Source: Stanieria cyanosphaera PCC 7437 (GTDB taxonomy: Bacteria; Cyanobacteriota; Cyanobacteriia; Cyanobacteriales; Xenococcaceae). From it: a DNA stretch of 64,000 bases. Shown here one piece after another: positions 7,795-17,519 of the stretch (the first letter of the stretch is position 1; each line of letters begins with the position of its first letter). Where the stretch lies: positions 2,062,001 to 2,126,000 of the forward strand of contig NC_019748.1 of NCBI RefSeq assembly GCF_000317575.1. The letters run 5' to 3'. The notes beneath the pieces are model-generated. The model was not told where the DNA came from and ran no database searches. It was given only the letters and a program-made list of their open reading frames with translations. The translations under genes were made by a program, and so were the position numbers.

Positions 7795-8883
7795 CTATTC
7801 AAGCTCAGTTTTTTTCACACAGTTATTAAAAATATTACATAAACCATTAATATAAGGAGAATGCCAGGCTAAAATAACACTAATAATAGAAAAAACTAAA
7901 CAAATTAAGACAATTATTTGCGTTTTTTTTGTTTTATTTTTAACTGGTTCAACCGTATTTTCTAATGAATAATTATCAGAAAAAGGCTCTAAAAATGTTG
8001 TTGGAGTTAAAGAAGCGTAAGCAAAATTATCGGTTGAAATTGTTGACAAAGCCATTAAAACTTCTTGAGCAGATTGATAGCGTTCTTGAGGAACTCTTGC
8101 TAGCATTTTATCAATAATATTACCAAAATCTTCTCTTATAGTCACAAAATCTTGCCAGTACCATTTCAGCTTAAAATTATCAAAAAAAGTTTGAGGATGT
8201 TTACCAATTAATAATACTAAAGCAGTGACTGCTAAAGCATAAAGATCGCTATTAAAATAGTATTTGCCTTCATTAATTTGTTCGCTTGGAGAATAACCAA
8301 TCTTACCTACTGCCGTTGGTATTTGTAGTGAATTATGGGAAGCAGTCAGTTGAGTAATAGCTTGTTTATTAACTAAACCAAAATCAATCAGCATTGGCTT
8401 ATCTGAGCCAATCGGAAGCATAATGTTATCTGGACTAATATCGCGATGAATAATATTATGAGCGTGAATATAACTTAATACTGGTAATAAATCTTTAAGC
8501 CATTGAATTACTTCCGTTTCAGAGAAAGTTTTTCCTTCTTGTTGGCGTTGTTGCAGCAGTTCGGCATAAGTATAACCATCAATATACTCTTGTACCAGCA
8601 ATAATCGTCCTAATTCAGTAAACCAGCCTAAAAATTTAGGAATTTGGGGATGATCAATTTTATTTAAGACTCTTGCTTCTCTTTCAAATAATTCTCGCGA
8701 TTTATTGACAAAACTTGCTTCTAAATCTCGCGGTGCAAACTCTTTAAGCACACAAAGTTTATTAAAACGTTGTTCGTCTGCTACCAAATAGGTACGACCC
8801 ATACCACCTTGTCCTATGGTTCTTTTAACTCGGTAGCGTCGTTCAATTAAAGTTCCTGGTAATATCTCTGATAGATAGTCCAC
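7795..8883 (-). CDS. membrane-anchored Ser/Thr protein kinase
   Basis: This is a Hanks-type kinase of the sort used in cyanobacterial signalling. The 362-residue product has a glycine loop GQGGMGRTYLV (24-34), catalytic lysine K47 (VLKEF), the catalytic loop HRDISPDNIM (146-155), DFG at 167-169 and the activation segment to about IGYSPSEQ. After a short Thr/Pro linker there is one transmembrane helix (about 322-341) and a 20-residue outside tail with two cysteines (NGLCNIFNNC). It lacks the pentapeptide, WD40 or FGE sensory domains often fused to cyanobacterial kinases, so what it senses is unclear. The start is GTG (MDYLSEIL), with no good Shine-Dalgarno. It ends by itself, so is probably monocistronic. 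Confidence 0.88.
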   Translation of the reverse strand: MDYLSEILPGTLIERRYRVKRTIGQGGMGRTYLVADEQRFNKLCVLKEFAPRDLEASFVNKSRELFEREARVLNKIDHPQIPKFLGWFTELGRLLLVQEYIDGYTYAELLQQRQQEGKTFSETEVIQWLKDLLPVLSYIHAHNIIHRDISPDNIMLPIGSDKPMLIDFGLVNKQAITQLTASHNSLQIPTAVGKIGYSPSEQINEGKYYFNSDLYALAVTALVLLIGKHPQTFFDNFKLKWYWQDFVTIREDFGNIIDKMLARVPQERYQSAQEVLMALSTISTDNFAYASLTPTTFLEPFSDNYSLENTVEPVKNKTKKTQIIVLICLVFSIISVILAWHSPYINGLCNIFNNCVKKTELE

Positions 8884-8966
8884 AGTAGCTACATTAGTCG
8901 TATCCTAGCTTACTTATACCAAGTTGTATTGCACAATAGCACGAAACATCCAAAAAATTTAATAAC

Positions 8967-9941
8967 TTACTTTCCTTTAATACCAGAAACTTTAAGAATG
9001 TCTGTAATTGTTGAACAGTAATTTTTTAAACCAAAGGTAGCAGGATTGACAGGATTTTGATAGATAAAATGGCGATATTCTAAAGAAAACCTACTCCAAG
9101 AATCCATCTGAATTTTAAATACTTTGATTAAAAAATTAGCCAATTCAATCGAAAGAGGAATACGTCCATAAATTCTTTTATTTAAATAATGACATATTTC
9201 TGCGATCGCTTGATTAATTGTGGTGGGGTTATTACCTAAAACTAGTTTTTTGACTCCTATTTCTTGTTGCCATTGACTTAAGTTAATTTGCGGGTTAGCT
9301 ACTAAATAATTAACAATAGTTGCAATGTCTTGAGCATGGATAAAATGAAAACTGCCATCGGCTTTTAACCAACGAATTAAATCAATCCAACGTAATACTT
9401 CTGGTAAACCCGAGGAAAGATGAGATATAGGTTTGTTCTCACTGCCTCCCACTACTAAAGTTGGAAAGACAGCAATAATTTTTTCTGCAATTTCTAACTC
9501 GGATAATTTAGTAAAACATTGATATTTAGTCCGAATATAATCTGTTCCGTACTGCTCCGCTTCGGGTAAAAGTTGTTGATTGCGGTCTAAAATACTAGCT
9601 GTAGAAAAATAAATTACTTCCTCACAAATTTCGGGATTAAGCATCTTTAATAAAGCAAAAGTTTTCCTGACATTAATGTCATACGCTTCTGTCGTCCCAC
9701 CCCAAGCAGTAGCAATTAAAATAGCAATATTAATTTGATTAGATAATAAATCTCGATACTTTTCAATCTCTTGCAAATCGCCTTGAAGAAGATGAATTCC
9801 CGAACGAGCTTGATAGTCAAATTTCAATTTATCAGGATTTCTAACTAGTAAAAATAATTCGTGGTCTGTTTCTTTAATTAAACTTTCGGTAATATAATGT
9901 CCGATGCACCCACTCGCACCTGTAATAAAAATTCCCTTCAT
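8967..9941 (-). CDS. NAD(P)-dependent epimerase/dehydratase (extended SDR)
   Basis: The product begins with the Rossmann motif GIFITGASGCIGHYI (GxxGxxG) and continues with LLQGDL, a typical Asp before the second strand. The catalytic region has FSTASIL and YGTDYIRTKYQ, where Y-x3-K is YIRTK. These are marks of the extended short-chain dehydrogenase family acting on nucleotide sugars or related substrates. The C-terminal half (IPLSIELANFLIKVFKIQMDSWSRFSLEYRHF) diverges from well-known epimerases and resembles unassigned cyanobacterial family members. The start is ATG. It stands alone between the kinase and the toxin-antitoxin remnant. Confidence 0.8.
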   Translation of the reverse strand: MKGIFITGASGCIGHYITESLIKETDHELFLLVRNPDKLKFDYQARSGIHLLQGDLQEIEKYRDLLSNQINIAILIATAWGGTTEAYDINVRKTFALLKMLNPEICEEVIYFSTASILDRNQQLLPEAEQYGTDYIRTKYQCFTKLSELEIAEKIIAVFPTLVVGGSENKPISHLSSGLPEVLRWIDLIRWLKADGSFHFIHAQDIATIVNYLVANPQINLSQWQQEIGVKKLVLGNNPTTINQAIAEICHYLNKRIYGRIPLSIELANFLIKVFKIQMDSWSRFSLEYRHFIYQNPVNPATFGLKNYCSTITDILKVSGIKGK

Positions 9942-10205
9942 GGCAAATACAATTTTTACTTTTATTCAGTTACTATTTCCTGTCAATGAAGCCCAAGGTT
10001 TGATTTTTTTCAGTTGTTGAGCTTCAGCACATTGAGTGTGATAGAGTTACTAATCTCGATTAAATTAAACTCAATTGAAGTTGAGTGAGGCTGCGATCGT
10101 TTTACAGTGTCCAATCTTTCAATTCTAATTTCTCAATCTTACCCAAATGAAACATTTTGGTTTATGCTGCTTGTGTTATCGAAGTATACTGGCAAAACTG
10201 GCATT

Positions 10206-10633
10206 TTAGGTACGGAGATCAGGCACAACGTTAAATACATTGGTATCGTTCCAGCGATAAATGAAAAAATCTTTGTCCAGCGTGAAAATGGTTGAGATGC
10301 CCCGTGTTTCTGCCAGAGCAACCAGAGAGGCATCTGCTAAGTCCATTGGTACATTTTGATATTTCTTCATTAGCGATCGCATTCGGGCTTGTTCGTTAGG
10401 AGTTGGGGAATGAACGTCAAGCGCGTTCGTTTCCGCTAATCGCCAAAGGTATTCTTGTGCCAACCAACCGCCGAGCCGTCCGGCAAAGTACATGGCTTCG
10501 GTATAACAGCACCAGGTAGTCAGCATCCGTTGACGTAAAGAACGCCAGGTAGACAAAACAAACAACATTCGTGTACTTCCCCTTGTCCTTTATCCACTAG
10601 GGCAATTAACGGCGAAGCATCTACCAGAATCAT
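10206..10633 (-). pseudogene. PIN-domain (VapC-like) toxin, frameshifted
   Basis: PIN toxins are Mg-dependent RNases paired with an antitoxin. Reading from the ATG at 10633 gives MILVDASPLIALVDKGQGEV, the usual start with the first catalytic Asp. The frame then hits a stop about 37 codons in. A second frame (10568 down to 10206) carries the rest: YTEAMYFAGRLGGW with the conserved Glu, MDLADASLVALAE with the third acid, and STIFTLDKDF with the fourth. The shift lies near 10556-10566, in a T/G-rich stretch. Its ATG overlaps the antitoxin stop codon (ATGA), so the pair was translationally coupled. Codon use is GC-richer than the neighbours, suggesting recent transfer. A sequencing error at the shift is the alternative to real decay. 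Confidence 0.78.
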
Positions 10634-10896
10634 GGCAGACGCAGCCCCTGTTCGGTCATTTTTTCAATAATCGCCTCTTCAAAAACAGTTGGTGGAGAAA
10701 CAGGACGGAGGTGTTTCCTGCTGTCGAACCCGCCGAGCAGGTGTTCGACCGTGGCAGGGTCAAATTCTTCCGCAACTTCTACCGTTTGTGGCAAGTGATT
10801 GGCGATCCAGTCCGCAGGTGTCACCCCACTGGCGTGAGCAGCAGCCAGCAAGCGTTGATACACTCTATCGGGTAAAGCAATTTGATGCTCGAACAT
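10630..10896 (-). CDS. antitoxin of a VapBC-like pair
   Basis: The 88-residue product has a short N-terminal DNA-binding-like strand-helix (HQIALPDRVYQRLLAAAHASGVTPADWIANHL) resembling ribbon-helix-helix proteins. An acidic, disordered C-terminus (VFEEAIIEKMTEQGLRLP) of the kind that wraps the toxin follows. Its TGA overlaps the toxin ATG. The frame is intact while the toxin is broken, so it may be left as a solitary antitoxin. Family assignment rests mainly on position, length and architecture; I do not see a diagnostic motif. Confidence 0.7.
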   Translation of the reverse strand: MFEHQIALPDRVYQRLLAAAHASGVTPADWIANHLPQTVEVAEEFDPATVEHLLGGFDSRKHLRPVSPPTVFEEAIIEKMTEQGLRLP

Positions 10897-11081
10897 CTCA
10901 CACCTCTTCGATCATGCCATCATTATCAAACATCTTTCAATTTTAAAGTTTATTTTGGTTATCTGGGGCTAATTAAGCAATTACTAATTACTACTGAAAG
11001 ATTCAAATGCTTATTTAATTATTTCCCCTCCAGTATCGGGAGGGAAAAAAATATTAGAAAAATAACCGCTTTGATATCTTT

Positions 11082-12146
11082 TTAGGCATGAACAGCCATT
11101 AGTTGATCTGCTTGTTTCGCAGTTTCAAAAAAGAAACGGACATTATCTTCAGGAGTACCAACTAAAACTCCATGTCCCAAATTGAGAATATGTCCCCGAT
11201 TTCCTGCTTTACGAATGGTATCTAAAATACGTTGACGAATAACATCGTGCGAACCAAATAAGACACCAGGATCGATATTACCCTGAACATTCATGTCTTT
11301 GCCTAATCTTTGTCTAGCTTCTGCCATGTCGACTGTCCAGTCAACACTAACAAGATCTACTCCAGACTTACCCATTCTTTCTAAGACACCAGCACTACCA
11401 CTGATATAAAGAATTAAAGGTGTGTCGGGATGAGTTTCTTTAACTTGACGAACTACTTGCTGTTGATAGGGTAAAGCAAAAACTTCGTAATCTTGAGGAC
11501 TTAATTCTCCAGCCCAAGAATCGAACATTTGAACTACCTGCGCGCCACAATCGATTTGATAACGCACATAAGTTGCGATCGCATCTGCTAATTTACTGAG
11601 AAACTGATGTAACATAGCAGGTTCAGAAAATGCCATGCCTTTAATCACAGAATAATTTTTGGAACTTTTACCTTCAATGGCATAAGCAGCTAAAGTCCAC
11701 GGCGCACCGACAAAACCTAACACAGTCGATTGATTACCAACTTCAGCACGTAAACTTTGCAAAATAGTTTTGATAAAAGGTAAAGATTCTTCTGGATGGA
11801 GAGGATGTAATTGATCTACTTGTGCTTGAGTACGAATAGGAGTTTCAAATAAAGGACCTTTACTTTCAACAATATCAAAATCAATACCGATGCCTGGTAA
11901 GGGAGTTAAAATATCAGAAAACATAATCACCCCATCGGGTTGAAATGCTCGCCAGGGTTGCAAAGAAATTTCAATCGCAATCTCAGGATTTTCCGATCTT
12001 TCCCGAAATCCTGGATATTTATCCCGCAAATCTCTATATACTTTCATATATCTACCCGCTTGACGCATCATCCAAACAGGAGGACGATCTAATACTTCAC
12101 CACGAGCAGCACGTAATAATAAAGGAATTTCTGGTGAACTTGTCAT
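11082..12146 (-). CDS. hemE: uroporphyrinogen decarboxylase
   Basis: HemE removes four carboxyl groups from uroporphyrinogen III to give coproporphyrinogen III, the branch towards haem, chlorophyll and bilins. The 354-residue product carries the first signature [17 protein letters not shown] (about 22-38), including the substrate-binding Arg residues, and the second signature [16 protein letters not shown]. The conserved Asp is in [15 protein letters not shown] and the C-terminal NLGHGV is present. Length and motifs are complete and the start is ATG. It stands alone, divergent from pyrR across a 165-bp gap that must carry both promoters. Confidence 0.96.
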   Translation of the reverse strand: MTSSPEIPLLLRAARGEVLDRPPVWMMRQAGRYMKVYRDLRDKYPGFRERSENPEIAIEISLQPWRAFQPDGVIMFSDILTPLPGIGIDFDIVESKGPLFETPIRTQAQVDQLHPLHPEESLPFIKTILQSLRAEVGNQSTVLGFVGAPWTLAAYAIEGKSSKNYSVIKGMAFSEPAMLHQFLSKLADAIATYVRYQIDCGAQVVQMFDSWAGELSPQDYEVFALPYQQQVVRQVKETHPDTPLILYISGSAGVLERMGKSGVDLVSVDWTVDMAEARQRLGKDMNVQGNIDPGVLFGSHDVIRQRILDTIRKAGNRGHILNLGHGVLVGTPEDNVRFFFETAKQADQLMAVHA

Positions 12147-12311
12147 ACTAGTTTGACCTTCTTATAAGCATTTTTTAGCGCAATTGCTAGCTTACCATCA
12201 CGTGAGTTATCAATTGTGGTCAGGATTGTGTAGTTATGTGTACTTAACTTAGTTACACCACTAAAATAATTTTGTTAGGTATGATGATTCAAAATACAAT
12301 TCAAGAAAAAA

Positions 12312-12860
12312 ATGCCTGTTCGGGTAGTTGAAATTCTCTCTGCTGAAGAAATTCGTCGTACTTTGACTCGTCTAGCTTCTGAGATCATCGAAAAATCTGG
12401 GAATTTGAACGAGATAGTTTTGCTTGGTATTTATACTAGAGGAGCTTCTCTTGCTAATCTGTTGGCACAGCAAATCGAGATGTTAGAAAACATCAAAGTG
12501 CCAATGGGAGCGATCGATATTACTTTTTATCGAGACGATTTAGATAAAATCAGTGTTCGTACTCCTGAAAAAACTAAAATTCCTGTAGATTTAACTGGCA
12601 AAACCGTAGTATTAGTAGATGATGTAATCTATAAAGGTCGTACTATTCGCGCTGCCCTTAATGCAGTTACCGAATATGGTCGACCAGAATCGATCAGGTT
12701 AGTGGTATTAGTAGATCGAGGACATCGAGAATTACCTATTCATCCTGATTTTACTGGTAAAAAATTACCAACTGCCAAAGAAGAACAAGTCAAAGTCTAT
12801 CTGCAAAGTGTAGATGGTAAAGATGGAGTGGAATTGATTAGAGGTGACGACAACAACTAA
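12312..12860 (+). CDS. pyrR: bifunctional PyrR: pyrimidine regulator / uracil phosphoribosyltransferase
   Basis: PyrR is a type I phosphoribosyltransferase fold protein; in Bacillus it is an RNA-binding attenuator of pyr genes that also makes UMP from uracil and PRPP. The 182-residue product has the PRPP loop [18 protein letters not shown] (about 99-116), the hood region [12 protein letters not shown] and the [19 protein letters not shown] motif typical of PyrR. No pyr biosynthesis gene or PyrR-binding leader is visible here, so its regulatory role in this organism is unproven. The fni gene overlaps its last 17 nt in another frame, so the two are co-translated. Confidence 0.9.
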   Translation: MPVRVVEILSAEEIRRTLTRLASEIIEKSGNLNEIVLLGIYTRGASLANLLAQQIEMLENIKVPMGAIDITFYRDDLDKISVRTPEKTKIPVDLTGKTVVLVDDVIYKGRTIRAALNAVTEYGRPESIRLVVLVDRGHRELPIHPDFTGKKLPTAKEEQVKVYLQSVDGKDGVELIRGDDNN

Positions 12861-13881
12861 TACCCAGACACGTAAAGCAGATCATTTGCGAATTTGTTTG
12901 GAAGAAGATGTACAGTTTCATCGTTTGACGAACGGTTTTGATCAGTACCGTTTTACTCACTGTTGTTTGCCAGAATTAGATTTTACAGAGATTGAGACCG
13001 AAACTACTTTTTTGGGTAAGCAATTGGGTGCGCCTCTGTTGATTTCTTCGATGACTGGCGGTACGGAAGAAGCTAAAATGATTAACTATCGTTTGGCAGA
13101 AGTAGCTCAAACCTACCGTTTGGCGATGGGAGTAGGTTCGCAACGAGTAGCGGTGGAAAACCCCGACGTGGCAGATACCTTTGCCGTGCGATCGCTTGCC
13201 CCTGATGCTTTATTATTTGCTAATCTTGGTGCGGTACAGCTTAATTACACTTATGGTTTAGAGCAGTGTTTACGGGTGGTAGAGATTCTTGAAGCTGATG
13301 CTTTAATTCTTCATCTTAATCCTCTACAAGAGTGTATCCAACCCAAAGGAGATACTAATTTTAAAGGTTTACTCGATAAAATCCATCAGCTATGCGAGCA
13401 AATTTCTGTTCCTGTCATTGCGAAGGAAGTAGGTAACGGCATTTCTGCATCGATGGCAGGAAAATTGCTTGAAGCAGGAGTAGTTGCGATCGATGTTGCT
13501 GGTGCAGGAGGTACTTCCTGGGCAAAAGTAGAAAGTGAGAGGGCAGAAAATAATTTACAAAGAAGATTGGGAAAAACCTTTGCTGATTGGGGTTTACCTA
13601 CCGCAGATTGTTTAGTTGAGATCCGCCACAACTATCCTGATATTCCTTTGATTGCTTCTGGTGGTTTACGAGATGGAATGGAAGTAGCTAAAGCGATCGC
13701 ACTTGGGGCAGATTTGGCAGGTTTAGCTTTTCCTTTTTTACAAGCAGCTTCTGAGTCTCCTACTGCTTTGGATGAATTGGTACAGTTGTTGATTGCTGAA
13801 ATTAAAACGGTTTTATTTTGTACAGGCAATCAAAATCTTACTGAGTTAAAGCGATCGCATTCTTTGCACAAGATTAGTTAA
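12844..13881 (+). CDS. fni: type 2 isopentenyl-diphosphate delta-isomerase
   Basis: This FMN- and NADPH-dependent enzyme interconverts IPP and DMAPP for carotenoid, phytol and quinone synthesis. The 345-residue TIM-barrel product shows [16 protein letters not shown] at the N-terminus, the FMN-binding [28 protein letters not shown] with the essential Gln and Glu, [11 protein letters not shown] and [14 protein letters not shown]. The phosphate-binding [19 protein letters not shown] is near the C-terminus. The start is GTG inside the end of pyrR. Coupling with pyrR is probably an accident of compaction. It ends just before a palindromic repeat that separates it from the convergent polysaccharide cluster. 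Confidence 0.93.
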   Translation: MTTTTNTQTRKADHLRICLEEDVQFHRLTNGFDQYRFTHCCLPELDFTEIETETTFLGKQLGAPLLISSMTGGTEEAKMINYRLAEVAQTYRLAMGVGSQRVAVENPDVADTFAVRSLAPDALLFANLGAVQLNYTYGLEQCLRVVEILEADALILHLNPLQECIQPKGDTNFKGLLDKIHQLCEQISVPVIAKEVGNGISASMAGKLLEAGVVAIDVAGAGGTSWAKVESERAENNLQRRLGKTFADWGLPTADCLVEIRHNYPDIPLIASGGLRDGMEVAKAIALGADLAGLAFPFLQAASESPTALDELVQLLIAEIKTVLFCTGNQNLTELKRSHSLHKIS

Positions 13882-13898
13882 ATCCCATCATAAAATTA

Positions 13899-13926
13899 GT
13901 AGGGGTGATTCATGAATCTTCCCTAC
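13899..13926. repeat. 28-bp palindromic repeat between convergent genes
   Basis: The arms GTAGGG / CCCTAC flank a central GATTCATGAATC, itself a palindrome, with one mismatched step. A second copy with diverged arms is at 63147-63172 (TAGGGGTAATTCATGAATTA...). It lies between the ends of fni and the PIG-L gene and could fold as a bidirectional terminator stem, but no T-tract follows. Confidence 0.75.
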
Positions 13927-13935
13927 AGAATGTGT

Positions 13936-14742
13936 CTAAGTTTTTCTTTGGTAAAACAATTCAAAATCTTGGCAAAAACAAGCTAAAAATTCTCCTCGAA
14001 CTAAATCTTGAAGTCTAATCCAACCACAATTAGGTAATAATTGTTCCATTTGAGATTTATGTTGTGCTAAAGCTTTCTTTTTCTGTGACAAAACGTCTTG
14101 AATATCAACTCGACAATGAAATGTTTGCACAAATTCAACTCCAAAACGAGCGTAAACAGTGCTTTTTAAAACTGATAAAGCTTCTTTGAGATTAGCACCA
14201 AAACTCGTCCAAGGAAAATGTCGCCAAAACCAGATAGGATATTCATACACTGTAGCTGGAAGTCTCAATTGCTCTAAAGCAGCAATCACAATTTGATTAG
14301 TAGCAATATGATCGGAAATTACATCTCGATGATAGGGAATAAAAATTTCTTTCGGTTGATAAGTTTGCAGAATTTCTACGACTTTTTCAATTCCTTGCTC
14401 TTGAAATCTTTGTAAATTGCCGTCTTTATACTCTAAAAACAGCACATCTTCTGATGATACACCTAAAACTTCAGCAGCAGCGATCGCTTCTTGCGTTCTG
14501 ATTTGTTTTAACTTTGCTGCGGGTATCAAATGAGCATGAGAACCACTACCATCGGTCATAAAAACAATTTTAACGGTTGCTCCTGCTTGTTTTTTACGAA
14601 TAATTGTACCGCCACAACCCAACGTTTCATCGTCTTGATGAGGAGCAAACACAATCGTTGATTTTTGCCAATTTTCTGGGTTGTATTGCTTTAGTTTGGA
14701 ATTAAGAATCGATTGATAGATTTTTCTGATTAATTTAACCAT
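13936..14742 (-). CDS. PIG-L family deacetylase
   Basis: PIG-L/LmbE enzymes are zinc-dependent N-deacetylases acting on N-acetylglucosaminyl groups. The zinc motif FAPHQDDETLGCGG has H35, D37 and D38, with an Asp/Glu base, and a later His lies in IPYHRDVISDH. The 268-residue length is normal. The product is the last gene of the polysaccharide cluster, and its start overlaps the preceding glycosyltransferase gene by 8 nt. That implies co-translation and suggests it trims N-acetyl groups from a sugar added by these enzymes. The actual substrate is inferred from context. Confidence 0.85.
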   Translation of the reverse strand: MVKLIRKIYQSILNSKLKQYNPENWQKSTIVFAPHQDDETLGCGGTIIRKKQAGATVKIVFMTDGSGSHAHLIPAAKLKQIRTQEAIAAAEVLGVSSEDVLFLEYKDGNLQRFQEQGIEKVVEILQTYQPKEIFIPYHRDVISDHIATNQIVIAALEQLRLPATVYEYPIWFWRHFPWTSFGANLKEALSVLKSTVYARFGVEFVQTFHCRVDIQDVLSQKKKALAQHKSQMEQLLPNCGWIRLQDLVRGEFLACFCQDFELFYQRKT

Positions 14743-16003
14743 GTTGAAGCAGATTCTGATAAATATCCAGCAGATTTTCAGTGACTCTATCCCAACAAAA
14801 TAACTTTAATACTCTCTGACGACCAGCTTTACCCATTGCTTTACAAGTATCTTCATTCTGAAGTAACTGTAAAATAGCTTGAACTAAAGACTCAGTATCT
14901 GCTGATTCAGCTAATAATCCTACTTTGCCTTCCTCAATCACATTAGGCATTCCCCCCGCTTTAGCACCAATCACAGCAATTTCCATTGCCATTGCCTCTA
15001 CTAAACTCATACCAAACGCTTCACTAAGAGAAGGATTGATCACCAGATCTGCTTGACGATAATAATCAACTAATTCAAGCTGATTTAAAGGACCTGTAAA
15101 TTGATTTTTATCTGCAATTTCTGGTTCAATTTGCGATTGAATATACTCAAAATAATCTTGAGATTTCTGATAAAAGCGGATTAAGTTTTGAACTTTTGGG
15201 TTATCATCTAAACGAACTAAAAACTCAGGACAAACAATTGCTTTTGGTCCTGCAATAGTTAAAGTAGTATTTGGATGTTGTTTAACTACTTGTTTGAAAG
15301 CATCTACTAAAATATGTATGCCTTTTTCTGGTGAAATTCTTCCTACAAATAAGATATTTTTATTTTTTTTTGAAGAGTAATCTTGAGTTTGATTCTGAGA
15401 ATAATTATTCGTAAAAAGTGTAGTATCTACTCCATTGTAGACAGTTTGAAATCGATTGTCTAAATGAGAAAAACGCTTACTTGATTTTTCAGTAAGATAA
15501 TCACTACAACTAATTACTAAATCAATATATTGTAGTCGTCGATTGATCATTTCCCAATTCAGTTGATTTAACCACTCACAATGCATATGTAAAACAATTT
15601 TACTGTGAGGATTAAAAGCTTTAATAATGGGTGCAAATTGAGAAAAATTATGAATATGGATCAGATCGCATTGCTCTTTTTGTAGGCTCTTGGCTACCTG
15701 ATAAATATAGCCTAAACCATAAAGACGTGAAGCAAAAAAAGGTCGTTGAGGAGAAGTTATTTGCCATCGGTCTAAGATTCTAAATATTTTCAAATATTTG
15801 TCAAAATTTGATGAGATCCCGTGATACTCTATTCCCGATTCTTGATAAACCGACGGATAATTATTATCTTTTAAACCATAATAAAGAACTTGTGTAGAGT
15901 TATTTAAACGGCGAGCAACTTGATAAGTCCAGATACCAAGAGAATCACAACCTATAATTGGACGAGCAAACGACCAAGGTTGAGCAACAAAAGCTATTTT
16001 CAT
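14735..16003 (-). CDS. GT4 family glycosyltransferase
   Basis: This is a GT-B fold retaining glycosyltransferase transferring a sugar from a nucleotide donor. The 422-residue product has an N-terminal acceptor domain (IHIHNFSQFAPII near the middle) and a C-terminal donor domain. In the donor domain NILFVGRISPEKGIHILVDAF contains the R-x4-K pair that binds the donor phosphates. NPSLSEAFGMSLVEAMAMEIAVI contains the E-x7-E motif and is followed by GGMPNVIEEGKVGLL. The start is ATG. It ends inside the PIG-L start region. Donor and acceptor cannot be deduced. Confidence 0.88.
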   Translation of the reverse strand: MKIAFVAQPWSFARPIIGCDSLGIWTYQVARRLNNSTQVLYYGLKDNNYPSVYQESGIEYHGISSNFDKYLKIFRILDRWQITSPQRPFFASRLYGLGYIYQVAKSLQKEQCDLIHIHNFSQFAPIIKAFNPHSKIVLHMHCEWLNQLNWEMINRRLQYIDLVISCSDYLTEKSSKRFSHLDNRFQTVYNGVDTTLFTNNYSQNQTQDYSSKKNKNILFVGRISPEKGIHILVDAFKQVVKQHPNTTLTIAGPKAIVCPEFLVRLDDNPKVQNLIRFYQKSQDYFEYIQSQIEPEIADKNQFTGPLNQLELVDYYRQADLVINPSLSEAFGMSLVEAMAMEIAVIGAKAGGMPNVIEEGKVGLLAESADTESLVQAILQLLQNEDTCKAMGKAGRQRVLKLFCWDRVTENLLDIYQNLLQHG

Positions 16004-16187
16004 AAATTAGTAGATAAAGAGTTTAGCCCGTTTGATCAATCATATTCAAGAGAAGTTCGCAGCGAATGTCCTCAATCAAGATTTAGATAATAATATCAGA
16101 ATTGATAAATTAAAGATATACAGTTTTGATAGATCTTAAGTAATAATAATCATATTTTTGAGCTATAAATATAGTTTTTAATCGATG

Positions 16188-17420
16188 TTAATTATAGCTA
16201 AAGTCAGATTTAAACTTGGGTACTTTTTTTTGAGAATCTTTTCTATTTAAAGAAAGACTAACTACCATATATACAGTCCAAATAATAGAATTGTGTTTCA
16301 TTACAGAACTTTCAGTCAAATTATAAAGAAAAAAGCAGGATAAATAAGTTAAATGCCAAAGAGCTTCGGGAGCAAAATTTAGACGTGCATAAACAAAAGC
16401 TCTTTGAAAAGCAAAAATAAAACTACATAAAAATAAAATTAAACCAACAATTCCCAAATCAGCAGTTAAGTCCAAAAAGCCGTTATGGGCATCAGGAACT
16501 AGAAAATTGATAGCAACATAAGAACCAACAATTTCTGACATATTGCTCTCGGAATTCCAAAAACCACCTCTTCCGTAACCAAGCCAAGGTTTTTGTCGAA
16601 TTTGATCAATTACACCGTTCCACAATTCTGTACGACCACTTAATGTTATGTCTTTACCTAAGCTAGTAACAATTAGTTCTGCATTTCCTATTAAAAGAAC
16701 CACTACAGAAGCAATAAATAAACCAATGAGAGTCAAAATCAAAATAGATCTTGGGTTACGCCAGCGTAAAGTTCGATAAAATTGCAAAAGACCAACTATA
16801 GACAGAAATACAACCAGTCCAGTTTTAGAAGTAGATAACAACAACATCACAAATGATAAAAATAATCCTGTCCAAGTCAAATAACGGTATTTACGAAAAA
16901 TAATACATAGAAATAAAAATACTAAAGAACTGAGAACAGCAATTTGCGCTAAAAAGTTTTTTTGGTCAAAAGCTCCTTGCCAAGCTCCAATATGTACTTC
17001 TGAATCTATTCCTAATCCAGGAAATAATAAGGTGTAGATAAAATTGAAAATTATAACAATAATTAATGCTATACCTAGTAACTTGAGTTGTTGTTTGGTG
17101 GTATAGCAAGAAGCCAGATAAACTCCTACTAAAGCTGTTTGCCAAGCAACAATACTATTACTAAAAGTATCGCCAGGTACATTAGACCAAAGAGAAGACA
17201 AAACTGCTAAGGTTAATAACAGCCAAATAAAAGGGTCATTGATTGCTGTATTAATCGTTCTTTGCCAACGAGCTAAAACTAGTAAAAAAACTAATCCGTA
17301 AAGTAAATATTGAATTCCTGAGATGACGGGTAATGGAAACAAGTTATAACAAGTTCCTGTTAGATAGATTAAACAACTAACAATTAAAACCCTTTCTCCT
17401 AATCTGACTAATTCAGGCAT
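16188..17420 (-). CDS. O-antigen ligase/polymerase-like membrane protein (Wzy-type)
   Basis: The product is a polytopic membrane protein with about ten to eleven hydrophobic segments and a large outside loop around residues 250-320. The loop contains SGRTELWNGVIDQIRQKPWLGYGRGGFW and VPDAHNGFLDLTADLGIVGLILF, the pattern (RxxLW, GxG, HNxfl) of the Wzy_C/WaaL family that joins oligosaccharide units from a lipid carrier. A TTG seven codons upstream extends the frame; I start at the ATG of MPELVRLGERV. Position between glycosyltransferases, flippase and Wzc supports the role of polymerase in a Wzx/Wzy system. Confidence 0.85.
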   Translation of the reverse strand: MPELVRLGERVLIVSCLIYLTGTCYNLFPLPVISGIQYLLYGLVFLLVLARWQRTINTAINDPFIWLLLTLAVLSSLWSNVPGDTFSNSIVAWQTALVGVYLASCYTTKQQLKLLGIALIIVIIFNFIYTLLFPGLGIDSEVHIGAWQGAFDQKNFLAQIAVLSSLVFLFLCIIFRKYRYLTWTGLFLSFVMLLLSTSKTGLVVFLSIVGLLQFYRTLRWRNPRSILILTLIGLFIASVVVLLIGNAELIVTSLGKDITLSGRTELWNGVIDQIRQKPWLGYGRGGFWNSESNMSEIVGSYVAINFLVPDAHNGFLDLTADLGIVGLILFLCSFIFAFQRAFVYARLNFAPEALWHLTYLSCFFLYNLTESSVMKHNSIIWTVYMVVSLSLNRKDSQKKVPKFKSDFSYN

Positions 17421-17519
17421 ATTATTAAATGTAATCAACTAGCTTGGATAAATTAGATTTAATTCAAGTCTTAATTGCTTTAATTCTGTTTAAATCAATT
17501 AAAACCAAAAATTACATAA

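Noticed and set aside
10069-10086. Dyad ACTCAA-N6-TTGAGT upstream of the epimerase gene
   Set aside because: It lacks the long spacer and promoter boxes of a MerR operator, and lies about 130 nt from the gene; AT-rich chance dyad is likely.
10107-10295. 62-residue ORF on the plus strand
   Set aside because: It overlaps the PIN toxin gene antisense and has no family features or ribosome binding site.
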